A stretch of 64,000 nt of DNA, taken from NCBI RefSeq assembly GCF_024362695.1, contig NC_065433.1, positions 28,057,700 through 28,121,699 on the forward strand, given 5' to 3'. This document shows, one piece after another, positions 20,901 to 28,500 of this stretch. The stretch's first letter is position 1; the number at the start of each line of letters is the position of its first letter. The position numbers were made by a program, and so were the translations under genes. The notes beneath the pieces are model-generated. The model ran no database searches and was not told the origin of the DNA. It saw only the letters and a list, made by a program, of their open reading frames with translations. This DNA comes from Pectinophora gossypiella. Taxonomy: Eukaryota; Arthropoda; Insecta; Lepidoptera; Gelechiidae.

Positions 20901-23607
20901 TACTACACAAACAATTAATACCCTGACACACATAAACAACAACAACGAGTTGTACTCTGTAGACATTGTAAGTAAATGTGGTTTGTTTGCCAGGACCGAT
21001 ACCGCTGCCCCCGACGCCGCTGCCCCCGCCGCCGCCGCCGATTCCCGGACCGACGCCCGGCCCGTGGCCGATACCTGTCCCGGTACCGCCGGCTCCTGAA
21101 CCCATATGTACGCTCCACGTCATTTCCAATGTATTTTCTGTGAGAACGCTACCGAGAGAGTAGTAAACAAGCTTGTTGGTTTGTGGGCAGGTCCGCCGCC
21201 GGTAGTGATCCCGGGCCCGCCGCGGCCGTACCCCGTGCCAGTGCCCGTGCCCGGCAAGCGCATCCTGGTGCCCGTGCCCGTGCCCGTGCCGTCGCCGCCC
21301 ATCTACGTGCCCGGCCCGCCCCGCCCGTACCCCGTGCCGGTGAACCACAACGTGCCCGTGCCGTACCCCGTGGACCGCCCGGTGCCGGTGCCCTCGCCGC
21401 CACAGATTGTGCCCGTACCGGTGCCGCGGCCCGTGCCCGTGCCCGTGCCCGTGCCCGGACCCGAGAAGGATGTGCCATACCCGGTGCCATATGCCGTTAC
21501 CAAATACATTCAGGTTCCTGGACCTCAGAGAATAGTGGTAGTTCCAGTTCCATACCCTAGTAAGTTAACATGTATTTATTGTTTACTTAATGTAAATAAA
21601 TGCAAAACTATGTCATATTAAACTTTTATACCTTACTTCCAGAAAACACAATCGTGCCAGTGATCATCTACGTAGGTAAGAATCCTCAAGACAAATCAAT
21701 AAATAGACATGAAAATGTAATGTAACTTTGGCAAACGAGTAGTACACATACAAAATTCACGCCCTTTTCCCACCGGGGTAAGCAGAGACTATAGAAACTC
21801 CTGCTAGGAGGACAAGTATGTCAGTGAACGTATCAGTCAGTCATATATGGGTCTCCAGCTATATAATTTTACAGTAAGGATAATACAATTATTGATTAAA
21901 GTACCGTTTGTTAACCGAGCACCAATTGTCTGCAGCGCCGGAGTGCCGCTTCCGCACGCCGCTGGTGCCGTGGCAGGCGGAGGGGTGCCGCATCAACGTG
22001 TGCCGCGTGCGCTACAACTACGTGTACATCGACTCCAGGCCCGACCCCAACTGCGTGCCGCCCGCGCCCTCTCCTGTGCCTTTGCCGCCGTGTAAGTTCT
22101 AATCACACTTCACTTTCAACAAGAGTTCTCTCAGCAAAACAATCAAACGAAACATTTATTATTATTTACTCATAATACCATAATAAAAGTAATAAAAAGT
22201 GATGGACATCGTGAAACACGTGTAAACTGGAGATAAAACAGTACATTCATGAAAAAAGAAAGTGAAAGGAGATGTTATGCGAAGGCAGTAACGGAAAAGT
22301 AGACATGCACCGTTCAGAGACTGAAGCAAATTAGCAGAGTTTAATAAAGTTTCAAGTGGCAATGAGAGTTACCAAAATTAATTCGCTTGTACTTTAACAA
22401 AATGTCGAAACAACGTTTTATCTATTCAATAATAATGGAGCCCGAATATGATGTCAATAATAATGTGTAATGTTGTTGTTTTTTCTAGACTACGGCTGGG
22501 GTAATGCTAACGCTGTCGCTCAAGCACAGGCTCAGGCTCAGGCTCAAGGAGGCGCCGGGGGCTGGGGTAATGGTAACGCCGCAGCTCAGGCACAGGCCCA
22601 GGCTCAGGCACTAGGAGGCGGCGGAGGCTGGGGTAATGGCAACGCGCTAGCTCAAGCTCAGGCTCAGGCTCAAGCACAAGGCGGCGCTGGCGGCTATCCT
22701 TACGGAGGCTGGGGTGGCGGTGACGCTTTAGCTCAGGCCCAGGCCCAAGCCCAGGCTTTAACTCAGGGCGGCGCCGGAGGATGGGGTAATGCTGACGCTT
22801 TGGCGCAAGCCCAGGCCCAGGCTTTAACTCAGGGCGGCGCCGGAGGATGGGGTAATGCTGACGCTTTGGCGCAAGCCCAGGCCCAGGCTAATGCACTTGC
22901 ACAAGGCGGAGCTGCTGATGCTCTAGCTCAAGCTCAGGCTCAAGCTCAGGCACAGGGCGGCGCTGGCGGCTACCCCTACGGCTGGGGAGGTGGCAGCGCT
23001 GCAGCTCAGGCGCAGGCTCAGGCTCAAGCGCAAGGCGGCGCCAGAGGCTATCCTTATGGAGGATGGGGTAACGCTAACGCTCTAGCTCAAGCTCAGGCCC
23101 AGGCTCTAGCACAAGGACTAACTGGTCGTGCTGACGCTGCGGCTCAAGCAGCAGCTCAAGCAGCAGCACAAGGCTTGGATTCTGACGCTGCAGCACAGGC
23201 TCAGGCTCTGGCTCGGGCTCGGGCTAAGGGTCACATTCCAGTTGTAGTCCCAGGAAACAGGGATGCTAACGCGTTAGCGCAAGCTCAGGCTCAGGCTCAA
23301 GCCAGTGGCATCGACCACTACCCTTACAAAGGCAACGCGGCTGCTAATGCCGCTGCCAACGCGTTGGCCAACACGCAGTCCTTCAAGAGCGCCGAAGCCC
23401 GACGCAAGAGGAGTTTAGTAATCGGTAAGTCTCACTTTGATACATTAAAAAAAGGAAATAATTATCCAACCTAACCTAACAATTTCACTGTTCATGCAGT
23501 ATTATTCAACCACGTGTTATTTCCCTGAAAAAATCATTAGAACAAACAACAACCTCGACAAAACCTCAAATATTGTATTTGATCACGTCTGTTTTGTTCC
23601 AGAATAA
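77..23607 (+). CDS. His/Pro-rich, silk-like modular secreted protein gene (5' end outside window)
   Basis: Partial gene model; the first exon with any signal peptide lies left of the window. Seen directly: at least 34 short exons between 77 and 8125, then exons 14184-14234, 14330-14344, 15828-15854, 18294-18302, 20994-21107, 21191-21559, 21643-21675, 21936-22091, 22489-23424 and the stop exon 23603-23607. Every one of these except the last has a length divisible by three and reads through in phase 1-1. Protein order is: about 541 residues of HPHT-type repeats, short Thr/Pro pieces, Val/Pro-rich segments, a four-cysteine segment, a 312-residue Ala-Gln/Gly-Trp silk-like domain, and a basic tail ending KRSLVIE. 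About 1,110 residues are visible. The composition suggests an extracellular structural protein (silk, glue, eggshell or cuticle); this is inference and I do not recognise the family. Which micro-exons are used, and whether all are joined in one transcript, is unproven. Confidence 0.72.
1555..2262. repeat. Dispersed-repeat insertion inside an array intron
   Basis: The repeated intron text of the array (compare 6111-6240) is interrupted here and resumes near 2263 with the text about a 'gcatggcaacaaggtgcctt' segment. The inserted DNA contains the words 'ccccagcgggaaataggcg' and 'ggcgtgggcagagccacaag', which recur at 45386-45450, 57188-57400 and, in part, 21755-21800. It ends in a T-rich tail after 'gactcgcacttgcccgg'. 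It is therefore a dispersed repeat or composite of repeats; its class was not determined. Boundaries are approximate. Confidence 0.5.
3516..3626 (+). repeat. Exon with 18-nt tandem repeats (SEHPHT x5)
   Basis: A single 111-nt array exon in which the 18-nt unit coding S-E-H-P-H-T is repeated in near-perfect tandem after D-S-D-H-P-H-T-L-E-H-P-H-T. It shows that the protein also grows by internal slippage, not only by adding whole exons. Exon 2519-2665 (49 codons) is a diverged version of the same expansion. Confidence 0.75.
8295..9663 (-). repeat. LTR (left copy, 3' LTR of the minus-strand element)
   Basis: 1,369 bp, starting TGTAATGTTT and ending GGCACTACA on the + strand. Offset to the right copy is exactly 4,082 bp throughout. 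It carries a TATA-like stretch at 9251-9259, readable on either strand, and a + strand open frame of 103 codons starting at 8787. That frame is present in both LTRs and has no recognised similarity. Confidence 0.88.
10020..10690. repeat. Minisatellites inside the LTR element
   Basis: From about 10035 to 10125 an 18-bp unit containing 'ttcgcatccaagaaatac' is repeated about five times. From about 10230 to 10690 a unit of about 116 bp containing 'gtgacctcaccttacaattg' occurs about four times, with the same word at 10291, 10407, 10521 and 10637. These repeats account for the repetitive peptide seen in that frame, which is not a gene. Confidence 0.75.
12377..13745 (-). repeat. LTR (right copy, 5' LTR of the minus-strand element)
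   Basis: Same length and content as 8295-9663. The primer-binding site abuts its lower edge at 12359-12376, so this is the 5' LTR of a minus-strand element. The duplicated target AAGT follows at 13746-13749. Confidence 0.88.
13870..14040 (+). pseudogene. Two decayed mini-exon copies right of the LTR element
   Basis: The words 'cattcacgaccacacacatgtacttggac' and 'atccacacaacattaacgt...cacaggtacttggac' match the exon/donor part of the array unit. The first has ATGTACTT in place of CAGGTACTT and neither has an AG acceptor at the expected place. They show that the array originally extended past the retrotransposon insertion site. Confidence 0.5.
14184..14234 (+). CDS. Array-type exon (51 nt)
   Basis: Strong TTTGTTTCAG acceptor, ACAG|GTATTA donor, length 51, phase 1-1. 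It encodes A-H-S-H-V-I-D-L-P-T-I-Q-H-E-T-L-T, a diverged relative of the HPHT repeats. It ends in the same CTCACAG|GTA context as exons 77-109 and 369-401. Confidence 0.6.
14330..14344 (+). CDS. Micro-exon, 15 nt
   Basis: TTTATTTTAG acceptor, CCAG|GTGACT donor, 15 nt in phase 1-1, encoding D-G-T-T-P. Its length and phase fit the gene. A feature this short can occur by chance, so it needs transcript support. A further candidate of 24 nt lies at 14783-14806 (strong acceptor, weak GTCTTC donor). Confidence 0.4.
15547..15558 (+). other. Candidate 9-nt micro-exon region
   Basis: A strong acceptor TGTTGTTTCAG is followed by AGGTTCTAT and then GTAACT. That would be a 9-nt phase 1-1 exon, E-V-L. It has the same size as the candidate at 18294-18302. 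Alternatively the acceptor-like tract is chance. Recorded as a candidate only. Confidence 0.25.
15828..15854 (+). CDS. Pro/Ile micro-exon, 27 nt
   Basis: TTGTTGCAG acceptor, CCCAG|GTACAT donor, 27 nt in phase 1-1. It encodes G-P-I-P-I-P-P-I-P, the same motif with which exon 20994-21107 starts (G-P-I-P-L-P-P). This marks the change from His-rich to Pro-rich modules. Confidence 0.6.
16058..18070. repeat. Dispersed repeat with internal satellite of about 134 bp
   Basis: It starts with 'cttttgcccgcgacttcgtccgcgtgg', a word common in lepidopteran interspersed repeats. Between about 16490 and 17770 about eight copies of a unit of 130-135 bp follow. The word 'gcatgccaaatttcaaacg' or a variant recurs near 16577, 16904, 17037, 17173, 17307, 17441, 17574 and 17711. 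It closes with 'ccgtccagtagtttttgttt', an (ACAG)n tract at 17903-17949 and an AT-rich end. No reading frame is maintained; the frame at 17599-17823 is a by-product of the repeat. A fragment with a related start lies at about 26285-26460. It sits in an intron of the silk-like gene. Confidence 0.7.
17903..17949. repeat. (ACAG)n microsatellite
   Basis: About 11-12 uninterrupted ACAG units, part of the tail of the repeat at 16058-18070. Confidence 0.9.
18170..18302 (+). other. Candidate micro-exons (12 nt and 9 nt)
   Basis: At 18294-18302 TTGTTACAG|ATACACCAG|GTACCT would be a 9-nt phase 1-1 exon, D-T-P, echoing the end of exon 14330-14344. Just upstream, an acceptor CCCGTTGCAG is followed by TGCCACGGCCAA|GTGGAG (V-P-R-P, 12 nt). 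The surrounding frame reads E-P-L-T-P-V-A-V-P-R-P, similar in style to the Val/Pro exons. Splice strength is modest, so this may be a fading exon. Confidence 0.35.
19150..19870. repeat. Unidentified segment bounded by similar 50-60 bp words
   Basis: 'gtttcaggttccgataagc' near 19167 and 'gtttcaggcattgataagc' near 19815 begin two similar stretches that enclose about 650 bp with overlapping open frames on both strands. It may be a decayed mobile element. I do not recognise its proteins and found no splice context tying it to the host gene. Confidence 0.3.
20994..21107 (+). CDS. Proline-rich exon
   Basis: Acceptor TTTGCCAG, donor CATAT|GTACGC, 114 nt in phase 1-1. It encodes G-P-I-P-L-P-P-T-P followed by a run of prolines and PGPTPGPWPIPVPVPPAPEPI. 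It is GC-rich compared with the array exons. Codon choice for Pro is mixed (CCG, CCC, CCT), so the repeat is maintained at the protein level. Confidence 0.7.
21191..21559 (+). CDS. Val/Pro-rich exon (VPVPVP repeats)
   Basis: Acceptor TTGTGGGCAG, donor CCTA|GTAAGT, 369 nt in phase 1-1. It encodes 123 residues made of PVPVPVP runs, PGPPRPYPVPV repeats (twice), YPVPY and VVVPVPYP. The extended, glycine-poor Val-Pro repeat resembles elastic or matrix proline-rich proteins; function is inferred only. The other five frames of this GC-rich block are also open, and all are shadows. Confidence 0.75.
21643..21675 (+). CDS. 33-nt exon, hydrophobic
   Basis: TTCCAG acceptor, GTAG|GTAAGA donor, 33 nt in phase 1-1, encoding K-N-T-I-V-P-V-I-I-Y-V. 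It has exactly the length of the basic HPHT unit but unrelated sequence. Confidence 0.6.
21936..22091 (+). CDS. Four-cysteine module exon
   Basis: CTGCAG acceptor, CCGT|GTAAGT donor, 156 nt in phase 1-1. The Cys pattern is C-x13-C-x4-C-x21-C, followed by VPPAPSPVPLPP. It looks like a reduced version of the six-cysteine module used six times in the neighbouring gene (25428-33261), with the C-x-C core lost. It could be a separate small disulphide fold. Confidence 0.65.
22489..23424 (+). CDS. Silk-like exon: Ala-Gln runs with Gly/Trp/Tyr blocks
   Basis: Acceptor TTTTTTCTAG, donor AATCG|GTAAGT, 936 nt or 312 codons, phase 1-1. About a dozen repeats of the form (L/A)AQAQAQAQ-GGAGG-(W or YPYGGW)-GN-A(N/D)A are followed by AAQAAAQAAAQ and AANAAANALAN. 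It ends with a basic EARRKRSLVI segment. Alternating Ala-rich and Gly/aromatic-rich blocks are typical of silks and other self-assembling insect proteins; Gln at every second position is distinctive. Synonymous codons vary among repeats (GCT CAG, GCC CAA, GCA CAA), so selection acts on the protein. The frame before 22489 (MLLFF) is intron, not a signal peptide: it would ignore a good acceptor. Confidence 0.8.
23603..23607 (+). CDS. Terminal exon with stop codon
   Basis: After TTGTTCCAG the exon contributes AA to complete a Glu codon and then TAA. The protein therefore ends KRSLVIE. Confidence 0.65.
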
Positions 23608-23721
23608 TTCAACAACCACACCGATGATCTCTCGACAGGATTTGACTTTGGACTTGATTCAGCTTAGTTTAAGGACAGCAAGGAAATATGACAATATATA
23701 AGCACGCTTCACATTAACATC

Positions 23722-23727
23722 AATAAA
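23722..23727 (+). terminator. Poly(A) signal AATAAA of the silk-like gene
   Basis: Canonical hexamer about 115 nt after the stop codon, followed by a T-rich stretch at 23748-23760. Confidence 0.6.
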
Positions 23728-23739
23728 GAATTTAGTGGG

Positions 23740-25350
23740 ATATAATATGTTTTTTTTCTTTACCCGATTACATCACACAGTAATATTAAAAAATCTTTAT
23801 CTGGGTCTGGGGGCACGGGAGTGCCCCCGTCAAGACGAGCAAAGCGAAGCATCAGGGCAGGCCACTACCTACCTTTCTCTAAAAGTTTCCTCGATTTTTT
23901 GAACCCTCATGACTCTGATTTGGATTATACTAGATAAACCAATTCCCAGATTTTGTTATCAGCAGTGGACTTAATAAAGATCTATAGTTTCAAATGCATA
24001 GCTACCATACTTTAGATTTTATTGATATACAAAAAAAACGATTTTGATACTCACTCATTGACTGACTCACTAACGATCGTCATAATTGTACCTTATAATT
24101 ACGGTTGTACGTACTTCCACATGTCTTAGAAGGCTGCATTTTGGAATGTAAGCTAGTATAAGTAGGTACACAAACAACAAGGAAATACTAAAACTTCGAA
24201 ATTTCACCCCCCGAAAAAAAAATGTATTAATGCAGTCGAGTTTCAAACATATTGTTCCGCAACTGTATTGTACGAAGTGCAAAAATAAGTTTGTCGCGCC
24301 GTAGTTTGGTTGACAATGCTTCGATAGGTACTAGAAAAAATCGAACTTTCTTTTGGTAAATTGATGATTTACATGCCCAGGACATTAAGAGGGTGCGCAG
24401 TCGAGCACACCCTCGCATACACTCGCATACACCTTAGGCGTTTAAAGGGTGCACAGTCGAACAATTGCCTGCTGGCCGCTTTTCTTACTGAGTGAATCTG
24501 GATTGAAAATATTTTCTGCGTGGATAGCGTACGTTTCGTCTATTGGTCGAGGCTGGCGATATGCGCGGCGCGGTGGCAGTGCATAAGCATCTAATAAAAA
24601 GAAAGAAGTCAAATCCCAACAAAAATTTTTCATGTAAAATGTTGCCAAGACGAGATCATATCGACCACAATGTCAAAAAGTCGTCAGATCTCATATGGAG
24701 CCTAGCTTCTAATTCTACACTCCTTAAGTATCCAACTCTATGTTTACAAACTTTACACGTTAGGTAAAATATGTGACTTGACCATTTCGCTAAGTAAGTT
24801 ATTTACAAAAAAATATCATAATCATTTGAAAGTGAATTACTTAATAACGGACTAGGACATTTTATATCGGTTCATAGAAATAGCCAACACCTAACCAAAA
24901 CATGCAAACTAACAAAGTGGATAAAAGGATTTCTAACCATAATTAGACCGATTCATGCATAGAGCAACACGGTTCTCCGGTAGATTCATTTTATGAACAT
25001 TATTTTAAACAAAAGAAAGCTATTTTCAGGAAGTTATGTATGTCTTGGTACATGGCTTTTTACAGCGTCACAAATTTGTTTCAGAGTTCCTTTTTCCTAA
25101 TAATGTAAAAAATATTAAGTGCACTAAATCAAAAAAAATATGACGCTTGACTTCCAATACGTCTTATCAAATCACATATGAAAGATTGACATCTATACAA
25201 AATGATACTGGTGGAACTAATGTTACAAGCATAAGAAAACGATACAAATACGAACCTACCAATCAAAGTCATTTACTAACAAAACGTCAATCAAATTTCA
25301 TGCAAATCAATTACTGCATATTTATAACTAGCCACAGTGGTAAAGGAGAT
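23740..25350. other. Intergenic region
   Basis: Separates the silk-like gene from the next signal-peptide gene. It contains a perfect 8-bp hairpin GGGGGCAC-GGGA-GTGCCCCC at 23809-23828 beside 'gacgagcaaagcgaagc', which looks like part of a dispersed repeat. Two similar 18-bp words 'agggtgcgcagtcgagca' and 'agggtgcacagtcgaaca' lie near 24390 and 24447. No convincing exon was seen. Confidence 0.5.
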
Positions 25351-25353
25351 TCA

Positions 25354-25362
25354 TTTATAAAA
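25354..25362 (+). promoter_or_regulatory. TATA box candidate of the cysteine-module gene
   Basis: TTATAAAA lies about 70 nt upstream of the initiator ATG at 25428, which would place transcription start near 25385 and give a 5' leader of about 40 nt. Spacing is right for a TATA promoter; no other promoter evidence. Confidence 0.45.
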
Positions 25363-25427
25363 TTACTTGCGATAGTAAGGAGTATCCGAGCGGTAACACG
25401 AGCTCGCGCGGCGCGGGCGCAGACACC

Positions 25428-25527
25428 ATGTGGCGGGGCTCAGGGCCCGGCGCGCTGGTCGCAGCCGCGCTATTGTTTGTGGCCTTACATGCTCAAAACA
25501 CGTACTCCAAACATACAAAAAAAACTG
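25428..25527 (+). CDS. Signal-peptide exon of the cysteine-module gene
   Basis: ATG in context ACACCATGTGG; 33 codons plus one base. The protein has a short basic-neutral start, a hydrophobic core of about 15 residues ending near A-L-H-A-Q, then a Lys-rich stretch (SKHTKKT). Donor ACTG|GTAAGA. An intron in phase 1 directly after the signal peptide is typical of secreted modular proteins. Confidence 0.8.
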
Positions 25528-28500
25528 GTAAGATTTGTAATATAACCTGTATTCATTACATACTAAACTTAAGGACAAGTCCAAAAAACAATACTTTAAT
25601 TTTCAGTATCAAAAAGATCTATTTCCGACATTGACCCCGTCGCTGCCGGAGCTGCGTCAGATACAACTACTGAATATGACGGTAGACAAAAATTGTATAA
25701 TTACATTAGCAAAATAAAACGATTAACAATGATGATTATATAATTATTATTATCAAATTTTAGGTACCAGTACCGAGAGAGATGTACGGAAATTGCCGAT
25801 TACTTCTGACGTAAAACCGTCTTTACGTACGCCTGCAATGAGTAGTGAAGTCTCACATCAAAACGACGGCGTACTATTGAATAACGAGAACAGCCGGTCC
25901 GGAACATCAGCGGGTGCGCTTGCGCAGGCTGAAGCCGCCTGGGATTACGGCGCGCTGCCGTATGGTACTGGATATATCGCCGGACCGCCACCTCTCACCT
26001 CTGTTCAAACTAAAGCAGATGCTACAATTGAGCTATTAAGTTCGGGAACTGATCCATATAGCTTGGGATCCAACGATCCTGACTACAGCATTGGTAAACT
26101 ACGAGGACTGCTTCAAGGTTTTAGTCCAATGAATGCAGCCCAGGCAGCCGGTCTTGGTGAGGTCCTTCCTGCATACGTCTCATCTCAAGCTCAAGCAAAT
26201 GCTCAAAGGGACTATAATTATGCCAATATTCCACAAAATATAGGAGCTAATATGCGAGCTCAATATATAGGTGAGATCATATTTTAAACTAGCTTTTCGC
26301 CCGTGAAACTTACGCATGGAGGTCGGTGATCTAGGCTGAAGTCGGTCTCTGGAAAGTAGTGATAGATGGATAGCTCAGTAAGTGAGTTACTAAGCTGGTT
26401 GCCTGGAAAGTTTTTCGGGAGTTTTTCTATAGATTTGACCTGCTTTTTCGGAATCCCAACTTTTCCGCCTCGTATCTTTGCCGCTTACACCGCCATAAAA
26501 AAATGGTAATCAAAACAGTTTTTTTTTTTTCATAATGTACCTTTGAATTAATAGAAAAGTTGTAGAAGACGTACAGGCGTTCAGATACTTCTAGGATAGG
26601 CTAGGGAAAAGCCGAAACGAATTATTTAAATTTTAGCGTTTGAGTACTAAAACGTACTCCTGATTAGACTAAAATACATCAGTCAAAGGCCGAGATAGGA
26701 ACCTATTTCGAGGTTGGCCTTTGACTACGAAATGTACCTAACTAACCATATACTAAAGTAATGAGTTTGCTGCAGATACATCACAGAATTCAAGACTCAT
26801 ACCACGCAATGAACTCATCTATCTTCAAAATGTTCCTGGTGAGTAGCAATTTATAACGCAAAAATTATAATTTTTCCAACTTGACAGTTTTTTTATATTA
26901 TATTTTTATCAGGTGCTGAGAATTTAGTTAAATGCTCAAAAGAAGCAGAGTTTCATCACGTCGTGATCAACAGCAAGCAATGTCTGGTATGCGCGTGCAT
27001 TCGCACAGGCTTCCTGTTGCACGCAACGTGCGCGAGTTGCGCTGGATGCGCGCGCGCCGAACCATCGCTCCTCTATGACTACCGCCCGATAGACCAGTAC
27101 CTACCACAACTTCACCTTCATACGTACCCAGGAACCGTACCAGGAATTCTAGGACGCGTACCAGGACCTGCACCAGGTTACCCAGGAGCTGAACCAGGAT
27201 ACCCAGGAGCCGGATTTGAATATCCAAACCCCATATCAGAGTATCTACGACCCAGACCCGGAGGTATGTATTGAACCGACTTACACGCTAAGAGGGGTGT
27301 CCGACACGTGTAACCTTTGGATTATTAGGCTTTTGGGTATATGTCGAGGCCAGATCTTAGAATTGATCATTTCATGATGTACGCGATCATTTCATGAAAT
27401 GGTCATATTTCATGAAATAGAATATCACACGTGGGCCACATCATGATGTAGTTTAGCCAAATCAATGAACATAAAACGTTTAACGATATGAGCAACTAAC
27501 ATAACATGATTACTTCATGATATGGCCAAACGTTGGCAATCATATCGTAAAATTAGTAACATTATCCACCGGTAGTAGCGCTGGTGTCGATTATATTTAA
27601 AACTTGATTAATATTATAATCGATGAATCAATATATTTATACAATTTTCCATATCGAATAGGTGCATAATTTTGAACCTAAGAAATTAATCGACTATTCG
27701 CATTTTTATTACACAACATAGCATGGACACCGACTACATTAACGATATGGCCAAACGTTGATTGAAATATTATTAAACGTTGACGTTGCAATGATATGCC
27801 CAACTTAAGTTGGCTATTTCATGAAATATGACCATTTGAATTGAAATGGTCGAACACATCACGAAATGATCAATTCCACGATCTGGCCACGACATATACA
27901 TCTCAAACTACGCTTACTTAAAATACCTAATAAGTTGATAAGAATGAGATGTTGCACAATTTCTTCCAGATCTCGATTTTATTTAAAAAATAGATGATTT
28001 GAGATATTTATAAGTGGATTGTATGTACATCAGCGCTTGCGTGCGCGCCGCTGCCGACGGGGGTGCCGTTCGAGCACCCGCTCAACCCGTGCCAGATGTG
28101 CATCTGTGACGTCAGCATCTTCAACAAGAGCGACACCAGCATCGCTTGCTTGGAGAATCCTCAATGCGGTAACTACTTTTTACAAAAACATAATATTGTT
28201 TAAGTTCTTAAAACATTTAACTTTTTATACGTTTATTTCAGTGACACCGGTTGACATACCATCGCTTCGTAAGTAAAGCTGTTAAAAGAATTTTGCAGGT
28301 GAATAATATAATAATAGCAGGTAATTGATAAAATTTTAATTTTTAGCTTCTACACCGCATCATTCCATACCTGTTTCAAGTAAGTCCCGTTTCGATCAAT
28401 TTGATTAGCTGTAAGCACACCACTTTAAACAAAATCTTCCTCTTAAATCGAACATATCACTACCACGTAGAAGTGCCGTATGATAACCGGAATTATCCAA

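Noticed and set aside
20893..21560. Several long frames on both strands over the GC-rich block (GTGTGTGTG-, ARARARA-type)
   Set aside because: Shadows of the VPVPVP-coding exons; only the + frame with splice sites in phase 1 was kept.
22470..22488. MLLFFLDYG... as a signal peptide of a separate silk gene
   Set aside because: The hydrophobic codons are the polypyrimidine tract of a TTTTTTCTAG acceptor, and the exon is in phase with the upstream exons. No promoter evidence.
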